From positions 2,728,501 through 2,792,500 of the forward strand of contig CM061097.1 of NCBI GenBank assembly GCA_030770545.1: a stretch of DNA of 64,000 nucleotides. Direction: 5' to 3'. Of the stretch, positions 52,224 through 64,000 are shown in pieces. The notes under the pieces are model-generated. The model searched no databases, had not been told where the DNA came from, and saw only the letters and a program-made list of their open reading frames with translations. Made by a program: the position numbers and the translations under genes. This DNA comes from Macropodus opercularis. Taxonomy: Eukaryota; Chordata; Actinopteri; Anabantiformes; Osphronemidae. The stretch's first letter is position 1. Every line of letters starts with the position of its first letter.

Positions 52224-54455
52224 CAAAGATACTAACACATGCATAGGGGTCTGCTGTACTTTCTGGCTTTCAAGCACTTTAACCTGCTGTCATTTTTAAT
52301 CTTGTCAGATCTGTTTTTGTATAAATATGATCCAAAGTTTTTATTTAACGTTCATTATGTTTGAGAAGAAGCTGCTTAGAGACAAGTGGATCCAGGACCT
52401 TGTTGGTTTAATACAGGTTGTCTTTTTATAATAGACAATGGAAGGAGAGACACAGTTGACGTGCGAGTCCGACTCTTTCCACTAGATGTCAGTGTCAGTC
52501 TTCCTCGTGCCAGTGGACATGCATGTAAAGATGTAGCTACTCAGTTTAACACAGAATATACATTTACAAGCATGTATATGTCATTTGCGTTATATAATAC
52601 TTTTATGTAACCTATGCTTCCTATGCCTAGAAGTCCATGACTATTATTACATGGACATGGATACACTTACATAACTTCCTCATCTGGCAAGATGTGAAGT
52701 GTTAGGCAACCAGAGTCTGATGCAGTGAACTAGTAAAACCCGGTGGTTAATGCTTTGTGCAATGTGGGTACTTTAATGACTGCATCAGGCCAGTTTGTAC
52801 CTGGGGGTAACTGGACTGACAGGTTCCGTCTAGTGGAGAACATGATTCTATCGCTTAGCAGCAGTGATCACGCTGATCTATTACTTCATTGTGTTTGAAA
52901 GCATGTCAGACATGTTCAGTCCTTTTTAATGTAGGAATCAAATCAAGTCAAAGCACCTGTGAAGCAACAACCTGTTACCTAACAGGCAGAGGCAATTAGA
53001 TAATAGAAGATAGAAGTAGAATTAGAGGTGGTTTGTGAACCTTTAACCGGTTTTGCTTTGTCATGATGTCGAGTGAATTGTCCTTTGCAGGGATGTTCGG
53101 ACGAGGCCGTGGCTTCGTAGCAGGGCAGCGTGCCAGTAATGGATGTCCACAGTTCTGATGCCATGTGGTTCAGTGTTCACGCTTTGAGCCTCTAACTGGG
53201 TGTAACGTTAACGCCCAGCATCAGCCCACAACAAGCAGGATGTAAGTTATATAATTATTGTAGCCTTTGAGGAAAGTAGTGTCATTTCCAAGCGGAAGTG
53301 TCTACATAACAATGAGTGTGTTGCATAACACATAACCTCATGATCATGATGGCATTTTTGATAAACGCTATGATCAAGTATATTATTCCTAAAAATCACT
53401 TACAATATTAGAATGCTTTTAATAAAAAGATCAGAAAATGTTGCGTTTGGTTTGGCAGAAATTTTAAATGTATATACTCTATGAAAACTCTATTTAAAAT
53501 ATCTTCTTACGCTGGTTCTTTATTTCTCATTGAACTCCACTAATTAATAATTGTTTAGCCTACTTCTGGCCTATAATCAGGTCAGTGCTTGACCGGACAG
53601 ATGATGACTAGATGTCTGCTGCAGCAATCTGTGCTACTCATCAGTATGGGAGCTATGCTGTAATTGAAGGTAATGACCCAACAGAGCCCACACCCGCGTC
53701 TGTCTGTAAATGTGTGCATCTGTTGTTTATGATTGTGTAAGGTGCATATGGTTTGTAGGTCACAACTCAGTGTGACAAGATAAACGACATGCACTAATTC
53801 CACTGCTATTCAGAGATGGTTTGTTCAACTTTTGTTTATTTGACCTGTTTTATTTGGCCTGGCCTTCAAGAACTGCGACGCGCATCCTGAGCTGGGGTCC
53901 AAATCTGAATACAGGTACTGAATAGAGTTACTTAGAACTTTAATCTGTGATGTCACCATCCTGAGAGGCGACTTTACAAAGGAACTACAGTATTTCATGT
54001 ATTTTGTTACAGTCAGACTGTGGCCACTAGCATCTATGTGTTGACAAACAGGTGTATTTACAGGTAAACAGCCAAACGCTAAAACGCATCATCTTAAAAA
54101 AGCAAAAAAAAAAAAAAAAGTCCAGGCACAAGCAGCAGATTTATACGTTTTATCACATTAAGTACTAGAAAAAAAGTTTGGGCTGAAGCACAGAAAACAA
54201 GTGAGCGAAGACAAATCAAACAAAAGTCACGATGAAATAATAAATACAAAGGTTAAATGATGAAATGACTTAAATGAAATGAAGCACTTAAGACAGAAGC
54301 TCACATCTCTGCTTTTGTTTGGTGGAGAAACGACCGAACGCGTGTGAGAAGATGGGTGTGACAGAGCTTATCAGCGCTGAGACCAGGATGAGCAGAAGAA
54401 GCGGATGAGAGGCAGCGGCGAGAGAAAAGGTGGAGTTTTCTGTGCAGCTCGTTGC

Positions 54456-54462
54456 TATAAAA
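54456..54462 (+). promoter_or_regulatory. slc14a2: TATA box of slc14a2
   Basis: TATAAAA about 80 nt upstream of the slc14a2 start codon. A transcription start about 30 nt downstream would give a 5'UTR of about 50 nt, ending in the short first coding exon. A TATA-type promoter fits a tissue-restricted gene. Confidence 0.6.
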
Positions 54463-54538
54463 GTCATCACAGGAGGTTTCTGACGCGCAGCTGGGGAGAG
54501 ACTGGCAGCCCGAGAAGCTTGTGTCTGTGCCGCGACAT

Positions 54539-57298
54539 ATGCCTGGATCACTGTGCTCAAAGGTAGGGGCAGACTGTATGACACATTAAACCTGAACTAA
54601 CATGTCGCTAATGATTAGAGAAGATACACTAATTACTAACCATTAGGTCACTTCTTCCGTGTTCTTGGATCATTGATTTTAGGCGATCAATAAACCACTA
54701 AATCTCAACACGGAGGTGATATTTAGCATTAATATAGATCTTTGCTCTGTACTTCAGCTAACGTCAAAAAGACAAAGTTCAAATGAAATAAGATTATATT
54801 TCACATTTTTTCAGGTTGATAAAATGAAGGTAGAGTAACGTCAGTGAGACAGTCACTGCATTTGAAATGTTGATCAATCGTTGTGAACTGGATTTGCTGC
54901 TTCTTACAGGATATTCCCAAGAATATCAACACCTCCAGCTCCACCACCTTCACTGTGAGTCTGTGCCCACAGTGTCCACTGTGAAATAGATCAGTTGTGC
55001 ACGTTGAGTCAAACAATCCTTGTAACTGCATTCTCGAACTGGTTTCTGCAGGAGCTCCAGCCACTTATGGCGCAACCTCAGCTGCCGCCTGAGAACGGAG
55101 ACTCACGGGATCCCACCAAGGACCCTGTGCGGGCCGCAGGACCCACGGCGCTGCAGAGGGCCCGGACCCGCTTCCTCAAAGCAGTGTCCTACTTCTCTGG
55201 AGATATGAAGGTGTTCGGAAAATGGATGGAAAGTAAGTTAACACTGCCCCAGTTCACACAAGGCAGTAAAGCAGCAGACAGCAGTGGTGTTGGGGTCATG
55301 ACGTGTGACTGACACACTTACTGCAGGAGCGGAGATCACTTGCGTCGCCTCGGCCTTTCAACATTATCTTGTCACAAATGTCAACACCAAAGTGAAAAAG
55401 GCTGTTTTGCACGTTGTTCCATCGGACCTCCGGCTGCACGCTCAAGTGCTGAGCACGTCACTGTAACCGCTCTGGAAACAGGCCGACCTTTTATCTCTGT
55501 GTCTTCTAGAACAGTTCATCCTGCTGCAGTTGCTGGACTGGGTTTTGCGCGGAGCTGCTCAGGTCATGTTTGTCAATAACCCTCTGAGCGGCCTCATCAT
55601 TTTTGCCGGGCTCATCGTGCAGAACTACTGGTGGGCCCTGAACGGTTTTATAGGCACGCTGTCTGCCACCGTTTCTGCCCTCATTCTGCAGCAGAACAGG
55701 TTTGAACACAGCGTTTTCACTAAGTTGCACACTCTCACGTGATGCAGTTATTATGTGCGAGTGGGAAAACATACGCCGTCAGTAATTCAGGTTACTTCCC
55801 GCCAGGGGTGCGATCGCTGCAGGGTTGTATGGATACAACGGCATCCTAGTGGGTCTGCTGATGGCGGTGTTCTCCAGCGCAGGAGACTGGTACTGGTGGC
55901 TTCTGCTACCCAACATCTTCATGTCCATGATGTGGTGAGCATTTAACAGTAGATCAACTCTGATCAGTGTAACCTTCGTTCATCAGATTCAGCCACAAAG
56001 GACAATGTCCATTAACACTGACAATGTGGTCTGGTTTATTTTCAGCCCTGTGGTGTCTAGTGCTCTGGCATCTATTAATAGCCGCTGGGATCTGCCGGTG
56101 TTCACGCTGCCCTTCAACATCCTGGTGTGTCTCCACATGGTCGCCACCGGCCACTACAACCCCTACTTCCCCCAAGTCCTCATCCAGCCTCGCTCAGAGA
56201 CGCCAAACATCACCTGGGCGGAAATTGATGTAGCAAAGGTCAGTGGTGGTCACCACATGTCAGTCGGTCAGTTTCTACACATCACAACGACGTCCGGGTG
56301 TATCGGCTAATGAATGAACTCTCTGGGCCTCTTCTTCAGCTGTTTGAGTCCATTCCGGTGGGAATAGGCCAGGTCTACGGCTGTGACAACCCATGGACAG
56401 GAGGCATCTTCATCCTCTCACTCTTCATCTCCTCCCCCATCACATGTGCTCACGCTGTCCTCGGATCAGCGGTGGGAATGGTTTCAGGTGAGAACACTGT
56501 GACGTTGTCAAAAATCCTAATACTAAAAGTCCAGATCATTAAATAAACTGAGCTCAGGAGTTGCCTTTGATAGCGATCATTTCCTGTCGTGTTTGCCGTG
56601 CAGGTCTGGCGCTGGCAGCTCCTTTTAAAGACATTTACTTTGGCCTCTGGGGATATAACTGTGTGTTAGCCTGCATCGCCGTCGGAGGGATGTTTTATGC
56701 CTTAACCTGGCAGGTGCACCTTCTTGCCATTACTTGTGGTAAGTTGACACATCTAATCCACACATATGTAAAGCGAATGCATGAAGTCATGCACGTGAAC
56801 GTCATGTTCTTCTCCTCTGCAGCGTTTTTCTGTGCATACCTCAGCTCGGCCATTTCCAACCTCATGTCTAGAGTAAGTTCACGTTTAGCTCTCACTGCTA
56901 TTTACATCAGCCTGTGATCGAGTCAAGCTCCTCACTGCTGTATTCTCCTCCTCTAGTTCGGCCTGCCAGCCTGCACCTGGCCTTTCTGTCTCTCTGCCCT
57001 CACGTTCCTCCTCTTAACAACGGGCATCAACAGGATTTTCAAACTGCCACTGGCCAAAGTCACCTACCCAGAGAAAAACCTGCGCTTCTTCTGGAAGCTT
57101 AAGAAGCAGGAGAAGCAGGAAACGGCTCAGAAAGACTGGGAAGAGCAGCAGAAAACTATCCAAGACCAGGAAAAACTAAATGAGAAAGAACAACGGAGAC
57201 TTGACCTCGAAAGACTGGAAGAAGGGAGATTAGCAACCGCATCAGAAGAAATCACAAACAGAGACGTAACAGAGGTCACGTTTGCTGATTATATGTAA
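54539..57298 (+). CDS. slc14a2: Urea transporter, SLC14 family, 10 coding exons
   Basis: A channel-like facilitator of urea diffusion across the plasma membrane, expressed in gill and kidney in fish. Exons: 54539-54562, 54910-54954, 55052-55232, 55510-55699, 55806-55934, 56046-56238, 56340-56487, 56604-56738, 56823-56872, 56957-57298. All phases agree and give 478 aa, one urea-transporter unit, unlike the fused double unit of mammalian UT-A1. The two homologous halves each show their pore-loop signature: QVMFVNNPLSG at 101-111 and GQVYGCDNPWTGG at 264-276. GLYGYNGILVG and FGLWGYN follow the same two-fold pattern. The C-terminus (about 410-478) is Lys/Glu/Gln-rich and probably helical. The start (MPGSLCSK) is the first ATG after the TATA box; Met63 equivalents downstream are less likely. 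The gene name follows synteny with setbp1 and fish usage. A 3' fragment of its last exon recurs downstream. Confidence 0.95.
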
Positions 57299-57349
57299 TG
57301 CTACAGTTTTGTAGACGAGAAAGAGAATGTGTGTAACATGTATATATGT

Positions 57350-57355
57350 AATAAA
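57350..57355 (+). terminator. slc14a2: slc14a2 polyadenylation signal
   Basis: AATAAA 52 nt past the stop codon, followed by a GT-rich element. A second AATAAA lies at 57448-57453. The first is retained in both downstream exon copies and the second is not. Confidence 0.65.
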
Positions 57356-58952
57356 TGTGTGTGTAAATATTCTTTCAACATTCGTAGAACAGGAAGATAA
57401 AGGTCTCACTAACTTTGATGTATATTTCATTTCATGTATTTGAAATTAATAAAACACATAAAACGTTTGTCAGTATTATTTATTATTCTTATCTGCTCCA
57501 GAGCACGTGAAATACACATAACTAGGCTGTGTCAGTGCTGTAAGTTAGATAAAAAATGTTGTGCAACTTGGCTACGTAGCCGTAGGCTGTTGGTCAGACG
57601 ACGTACACAGTGATGTTGGTTGGACGAGCTGCAGTAATCAAATATACCAAAATAATAATAAAACCACTGAAGGTGCGTTCAGGCGCTTGCTGCCACCAGC
57701 CGCTGCTCGGCTGACCCTGTGCAACCTGTGGTCCCTACAGATTCAAACAGTGCCAACAGTGCCGTTGCCTCCAGGGCACCGGTGGTCTCATTACCGTCTC
57801 CCCAGCCTCTCTACTACACTCCTCATTACTGACATTAACATTAGTACTTAAACGCTCCACTCTCACCACACCTTACTGCCTTCAAGTGACAAAGGATGCG
57901 ATCAGTCAATGTGTTGCCTGCAGACAAATAGTCTCCTTTGTTTTCCCGACTGTTTGTTCTCACATTTTGTCTTTTACTACCCCAGTGAGCTGGAGACCTG
58001 ACCCAGCCACACTGCACCACCGGTCCAGTTACAGGACACTGACCTCTGCCATAGCCAGTCCACCAGACCTGTTGCAGGCCAGAAGCACGTTCCCCCGACC
58101 AGGATCTGACTGGACACCGACAACACAAGTCTGCAGTGAACTTTCGGTACATTCTGGAGCCAGTTGATCTATATTAGCATGATAAGTAGTTTCTGTCAGC
58201 AAGACAAACGAGGGTATGACCATAAGAATGTGGTATGACAGTCGTTTGGGGGGTGGTGAGACTTAAGACAGAAAGCTAAAGTTACCAGGCGTGTACCTGG
58301 TGATGTTGATGTGTCCGATCCAGTGCCAAATTGGCTGGAAGTTGATTACATCTGCTACTCCCTAAAATGCTAAAGGTACCATGGGACACATTTCATCTGG
58401 GCACTGACCAACTCACGTTGCTGGTCGGCCGCCACTAAAGCAGCACAAACGGTTCACACACATGCAGTCGGAGCATTTGTCAAGCTGTTTCAAAGACCTT
58501 CTCCAAAGTTCTATCACTTCTGGTGATCAGACATTAAATAACGTTGTGTGACACAGAATCACAACTAGAACAGCAGGACTGCTGATAACGTCAAACTCAT
58601 CAGATTACTGAAGCACGCATGCATAGTTTAACAGGTTTGCATGCTTCTAGCAAGGAAGACCTGTTACTGAATGGGGCAACCATGGACAGAGTAATGGACT
58701 GGAACTGAGTAAGTGAGTGTGACCAATGAGACACCGGCTGCTTTTAGCATTGTCACAAGACAGAAGAGCTGATGTCACATGAGCATTTTAAATTTAGAAG
58801 ACGTCCACTGCCAGTTTAAAATCGTGAATGAACACGATTAAAATTAAAATGAACACACCTGTGTTTTAACAGACACAATTAGAAAAGTATTAACAGAGCT
58901 GAAGTTATAAATAACATAAGAGCTTTACTTCAACTCCTTTAGGTTCTAGTAA

Positions 58953-59359
58953 GCCCTCACGTTCCTCCTCTTAACAACGGGCATCAACAGGATTTTCAAA
59001 CTGCCACTGGCCAAAGTCACCTACCCAGGGAAAAACCTGCGCTTCTTCTGGAAGCTTAAGAAGCAGGAGAAGCAAGAAATGGCTCAGAAAGACTGAGAAG
59101 AGCAGCAGAAAACTATCCAAGACCAGGAAAAACTAAATGAGAAAGAACAACGGAGACTTGACCTCGAAAGACTGGAAGAAGGGAGATTAGCAACCGCATC
59201 AGAAGGAATCACAAACAGAGACGTAACAGAGGTCACGTTTGCTGATTATATGTAATGCTACAGTTTTGTAGACGAGAAAGAGAATGTGTGTAACATGTAT
59301 ATATGTAATAAATGTGTGTGTAAATATTCTTTCAACATTCGTAGAACAGGAAGATAAAG
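58953..59359 (+). pseudogene. Truncated copy of slc14a2 last exon, copy A
   Basis: Duplicates 56996-57402, offset 1,957 bp. It lacks the first 39 nt of the exon and its true splice acceptor. The codon for Trp426 (TGG 57137) has become TGA at 59094. Other changes include Glu to Gly, Thr to Met and Glu to Gly. The normal stop and AATAAA signal are present. It cannot supply an intact C-terminus in frame, so it is a pseudo-exon. Confidence 0.93.
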
Positions 59360-60745
59360 ATTTTCAGTAACTGACTGTGTTGGTCCTGATCTCGTGCCCC
59401 TGAACGTTTTCACCTACATTGTAAAGGTTTAGGGATTAATGACACATGTACAGACCTCTTCGTCTTCTCTTCGTCATCCTGCCTGACTCTGATTTACTCA
59501 TTTCTGACCCTGTGCAACCTGTGGTCCCTACAGATTCAAACAGTGCCAACAGAGCCGTTGCCTCCAGGGCACCGGTGGTCTCATTACCGTCTCCCCAGCC
59601 TCTCTACTACACTCCTCATTACTGACATTAACATTAGTACTTAAACGCTCCACTCTCACCACACCTTACTGCCTTCAAGTGACAAAGGATGCGATCAGTC
59701 AATGTGTTGCCTGCAGACAAATAGTCTCCTTTGTTTTCCCGACTGTTTGTTCTCACATTTTGTCTTTTACTACCCCAGTGAGCTGGAGACCTGACCCAGC
59801 CACACTGCACCACCGGTCCAGTTACAGGACACTGACCTCTGCCATAGCCAGTCCACCAGACCTGTTGCAGGCCAGAAGCACGTTCCCCCGACCAGGATCT
59901 GACTGGACACCGACAACACAAGTCTGCAGTGAACTTTCGGTACATTCTGGAGCCAGTTGATCTATATTAGCATGATAAGTAGTTTCTGTCAGCAAGACAA
60001 ACGAGGGTATGACCATAAGAATGTGGTATGACAGTCGTTTGGGGGGTGGTGAGACTTAAGACAGAAAGCTAAAGTTACCAGGCGTGTACCTGGTGATGTT
60101 GATGTGTCCGATCCAGTGCCAAATTGGCTGGAAGTTGATTACATCTGCTACTCCCTAAAATGCTAAAGGTACCATGGGACACATTTCATCTGGGCACTGA
60201 CCAACTCACGTTGCTGGTCGGCCGCCACTAAAGCAGCACAAACGGTTCACACACATGCAGTCGGAGCATTTGTCAAGCTGTTTCAAAGACCTTCTCCAAA
60301 GTTCTATCACTTCTGGTGATCAGACATTAAATAACGTTGTGTGACACAGAATCACAACTAGAACAGCAGGACTGCTGATAACGTCAAACTCATCAGATTA
60401 CTGAAGCACGCATGCATAGTTTAACAGGTTTGCATGCTTCTAGCAAGGAAGACCTGTTACTGAATGGGGCAACCATGGACAGAGTAATGGACTGGAACTG
60501 AGTAAGTGAGTGTGACCAATGAGACACCGGCTGCTTTTAGCATTGTCACAAGACAGAAGAGCTGATGTCACATGAGCATTTTAAATTTAGAAGACGTCCA
60601 CTGCCAGTTTAAAATCGTGAATGAACACGATTAAAATTAAAATGAACACACCTGTGTTTTAACAGACACAATTAGAAAAGTATTAACAGAGCTGAAGTTA
60701 TAAATAACATAAGAGCTTTACTTCAACTCCTTTAGGTTCTAGTAA

Positions 60746-61152
60746 GCCCTCACGTTCCTCCTCTTAACAACGGGCATCAACAGGATTTTCAAACTGCCAC
60801 TGGCCAAAGTCACCTACCCAGGGAAAAACCTGCGCTTCTTCTGGAAGCTTAAGAAGCAGGAGAAGCAAGAAATGGCTCAGAAAGACTGAGAAGAGCAGCA
60901 GAAAACTATCCAAGACCAGGAAAAACTAAATGAGAAAGAACAACGGAGACTTGACCTCGAAAGACTGGAAGAAGGGAGATTAGCAACCGCATCAGAAGGA
61001 ATCACAAACAGAGACGTAACAGAGGTCACGTTTGCTGATTATATGTAATGCTACAGTTTTGTAGACGAGAAAGAGAATGTGTGTAACATGTATATATGTA
61101 ATAAATGTGTGTGTAAATATTCTTTCAACATTCGTAGAACAGGAAGATAAAG
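60746..61152 (+). pseudogene. Truncated copy of slc14a2 last exon, copy B
   Basis: Same segment as copy A, 1,793 bp further on and essentially identical to it, including the nonsense codon (TGA 60887). The shared lesion shows it arose by duplication of copy A and not independently from the gene. Confidence 0.93.
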
Positions 61153-62123
61153 ATTTTCAGTAACTGACTGTGTTGGTCCTGATCTCGTGCCCCTGAACGT
61201 TTTCACCTACATTGTAAAGGTTTAGGGATTAATGACACATGTACAGACCTCTTCGTCTTCTCTTCGTCATCCTGCCTGACTCTGATTTACTCATTTCTGA
61301 CCCTGTGCAACCTGTGGTCCCTACAGATTCAAACAGTGCCAACAGAGCCGTTGCCTCCAGGGCACCGGTGGTCTCATTACCGTCTCCCCAGCCTCTCTAC
61401 TACACTCCTCATTACTGACATTAACATTAGTACTTAAACGCTCCACTCTCACCACACCTTACTGCCTTCAAGTGACAAAGGATGCGATCAGTCAATGTGT
61501 TGCCTGCAGACAAATAGTCTCCTTTGTTTTCCCGACTGTTTGTTCTCACATTTTGTCTTTTACTACCCCAGTGAGCTGGAGACCTGACCCAGCCACACTG
61601 CACCACCGGTCCAGTTACAGGACACAGACCTCTGCCATAGCCAGTCCACCAGACCTGTTGCAGGCCAGAAGCACGTTCCCCCGACCAGGATCTGACTGGA
61701 CACCGACAACACAAGTCTGCAGTGAACTTTCGGTACATTCTGGAGCCAGTTGATCTATATTAGGATAATAAGTAGTTTCTGTCAGCAAGACAAACTAGGG
61801 TATGACCATAAGAATGTGGTATGACAGTCGTTTGGGGGGTGGTGAGACTTAAGACAGAAAGTACAGATGCACTGACGAACTCACGTGACTGGTCGGCCGC
61901 CACAAAAGCAGCACAAACGGTTCACACGCAGTCGGAGCATTTGTCAAGCTGTTTCAAAGACCTTCTCCAAAGTTCTATCACTTCTGGTGATCAGACATTA
62001 TGTAACATTGTGTGACACAGAATCACAACTAGAACAGCAGGACTGCTGATAACGTCAAACTCATCAGATTCCTGAAGCACGCATGCATAGTTTAACAGGT
62101 TTGAGTGTGACCAATGAGACACC

Positions 62124-64000
62124 AGACCAAATCAAAGCAGGATTAATCGTGTGTATTAATTGTTACTGATTTACTGATCAAGGTGGGATTTGAGCTGAAC
62201 TGAGTCTAATTACAAGAAATGTTCAATGATTCACTGATCCACATTTTATTCTGAATCTTTGGCAGTTGACAGTAACTCTGAAATGATTAAATTCATTCAT
62301 TTTAATTCAGTCTTTGCTGTCGATATTTAAGCGATTTTAATCTCTGTGGGAGTTTGGGACCATACATTTTGTGCCTTATTGCTGGGACTTATCTGCTGTG
62401 TATGTATTCATTTAAATGATCTCTCAGAACCTCCTACTGTCAGAGTTGCAAAATAAATGCGGCTCTGTGAGACTCAATGCAACCAATAAACCACAAAAGC
62501 AAAACAAAACAGCAAGGCAGCATAATAATTCAATGCTGTCATACTTTCTACACTTTAACACACTTTCACTTGACACCGTGAATACGTGACCTTTTAGCTG
62601 TTAGTCTGTTGTAGTGCTGGTCATTGTTACTTAACTAGCAGGAAGCAGCAGTTCTCCGGGTTCTGGAAAAGTGTTTTAAGCTCATAGGCTTCAAGCAAAG
62701 GTATGTAAGTTATTTAGTCATGTGACCGATGATGGGTTCACTCAGCATTTCTCTGGTACAGAGAAATTACTAGAAGGTTATTCTGAGGGGTTGTGCAATG
62801 TGGACATAACCTCCATCACCTCTTGTGGCGTATGACATGTCCTCAAAGATACCAAGTTAGCGTACTGGTAAAAAAAAGAGTAAAAAACGAAGGAAAGGCT
62901 ACCTGATGAAATATGAACATCACAGAAGCTCTTTATGAGAGAACACTACAAGACTCTAAAACAATGTCTCACTATTGTTCTTGACAATAATTAAATCCCT
63001 ACATAGTTTATGAACAGACTGGGCTTTTATTTTAACACAAAGCCCTCAGTTCTCTGCAAAGTTGTGCACTTTTACTGTTTTGGCCAAGAAACAATGTATG
63101 AGGGTGAAAATGTTGCTTGCATGATGTCTTCCATCTGTGTGGCACTCAGCCACAACAGTCTTGCTGAAATGGATGTAAAATACGCACAACAGCCGAACAC
63201 AGTGGGTTCAGATGCACAAAACCTGCAGCTGTTTAACATGGAAACCCCCTGTACAGCCACAGTACAATAGTAATAGAGTTTGCTTTCAAGTTACTTATTA
63301 AGGTACTAAACTATAGAAGCAACGGTATAAACATTTTCCGGAGGAGCTAGAAAGACCTCTGGTGGTACTGGAGTATGATGAACGTCTTAGTAAATGTTCA
63401 TTACCTGTTTTAGTATCTGTGGTAGGTGTGTTATTCTAAATCAGTTTGTTGACTTAATGGTTGAATTTTCTTCACCTGTTCGCCCTTGTGAAGATATTTT
63501 TTTATTACTGTGATTTGCTTCTGTTCAAAAGATCTGGACGCTAAAAGACAATTTAGCCTCTTTCTCTCTCTGTCTTTAAACATTTCTATTTGTATGAACT
63601 CAAAATCTGTGTTAATGAGGAAAAAAAGGCCTTTTAAATGTAGGATTTTTAGAATATGGAGGGTTGAATTTACAGATGATACTGGTCACACATTTTCAGA
63701 AAACAGCTTTTATTTATATTTTGTTCACATGATAAGCAACACTTTCAGTAAAAGCCTCAGTGATTCTACAACCTGAACAAAACAATGCACCTGACCTGCA
63801 AAACTGACTTCACCCCAGACGGTTCTTAACTGACCAAAATATGGTGAGAAATCACAGTATGGCATTGTGGTAATAAAGCTGAATAACTGAGTCCTGGCAG
63901 CCCAGACTAACAAAGGTCTGCCACAAAAAACAATACGAGTCACAAAGAGCCACAGTGTTGTATTTAAATCCCAGTTAAACTACGGTGGGTTGCTGTAGAC
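62124..64000. other. Sequence beyond the array, no gene recognised
   Basis: AT-rich, with only short chance frames (for example 63010-63270). A minus-strand AATAAA (63709-63714) could end a gene entering from the right, but no coding exon is visible within the window. Confidence 0.5.

Larger units (their letters stand above)
40271..54455. other. Intergenic region between setbp1 and slc14a2
   Basis: About 14 kb with no recognisable protein-coding exon. It holds a 44-bp duplicate, a TATA-like element with a splice donor (41.85-41.92 kb), a degenerate fish interspersed repeat (42.41-42.68 kb), GA and CA microsatellites and a poly-A run (54104-54119). Some AT-rich complex stretches (for example 42.84-43.10, 45.93-46.20 and 48.95-49.15 kb) look like candidate conserved non-coding elements, but only alignment could show it. 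Confidence 0.6.
57711..62123 (+). repeat. Tandem array with 1,793-bp period containing slc14a2 last-exon copies
   Basis: Units run 57711-59503, 59504-61296 and 61297-62123 (partial). The first two are near-identical. Each holds about 1.24 kb of unique-looking sequence, then a 407-bp copy of the slc14a2 last exon and 3' flank, then about 144 bp of a different flank. The third unit stops before the exon copy and carries two internal deletions (about 115 bp after 61860 and about 85 bp after 62102). Repeated open frames of 93 and 103 codons (57886-58167 plus; 57841-58152 minus) have no recognisable domain. The low divergence implies recent duplication, or assembly duplication. Confidence 0.93.

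Noticed and set aside
51889..52299. 136-codon His/Thr-rich frame, and Cys/Val frames at 6300 and 51946
   Set aside because: Translations of CA/GT microsatellites.
57886..58167. 93-codon frame repeated three times in the array, with a 103-codon antisense frame
   Set aside because: Repetition comes from the DNA duplication. There is no recognisable domain, promoter or splice context, and both strands are open.
58930..59359. Copied slc14a2 exon used as an alternative functional last exon
   Set aside because: The nearest AG acceptors give an immediate TAA or a frame shift, and Trp426 is replaced by a stop.
63010..63270. 86-codon frame near the right edge
   Set aside because: An equally open antisense frame exists. 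There is no recognisable motif, and its length is near chance in AT-rich sequence.

Overview
The window is nuclear DNA of a teleost fish. Three vertebrate genes with canonical GT-AG introns read through cleanly. The urea transporter is the single-unit fish form, (CA)n/(GT)n microsatellites are dense, and a degenerate copy of a ubiquitous fish interspersed repeat lies near 42.5 kb. There are no operons, CRISPR arrays or bacterial features.

Layout. (1) About 0.5-5.0 kb, minus strand: cdk7, the kinase of the CDK-activating complex and TFIIH, complete in 12 coding exons (343 aa), with an ETS/CCAAT-type promoter at about 4.91-5.03 kb. (2) 5.0-10.8 kb: intergenic. (3) About 10.8-40.3 kb, plus strand: setbp1, the SET-binding AT-hook chromatin protein. 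A GC-rich 5' exon ends at 11728. The coding sequence runs from 16853 to 36248 in six exons (1524 aa, all phases agree), followed by a 3'UTR of about 1-4 kb. (4) 40.3-54.4 kb: intergenic, with microsatellites, an old interspersed repeat and a possible small first exon at 41.9 kb. (5) 54.45-57.45 kb, plus strand: a complete slc14a2-type urea transporter in 10 coding exons (478 aa) behind a TATA box. (6) 57.7-62.1 kb: a tandem array with a 1,793-bp period. Two units carry a 407-bp copy of the last urea-transporter exon with its poly(A) signal, and both copies share the same nonsense change. (7) 62.1-64.0 kb: no recognisable gene.

The setbp1-slc14a2 order and orientation match human chromosome 18q12 (from memory), which supports both identifications. 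cdk7 is divergent from setbp1 across about 6 kb. The genes act independently: transcription and cell-cycle kinase, chromatin regulator, urea channel.

The most unusual features are the tandem array of broken last-exon copies behind slc14a2, the small introns that split a setbp1 region I recall as one giant exon in mammals, and a setbp1 upstream ORF that exists only after splicing of the first intron. I saw no evidence of a wholly new biological system.
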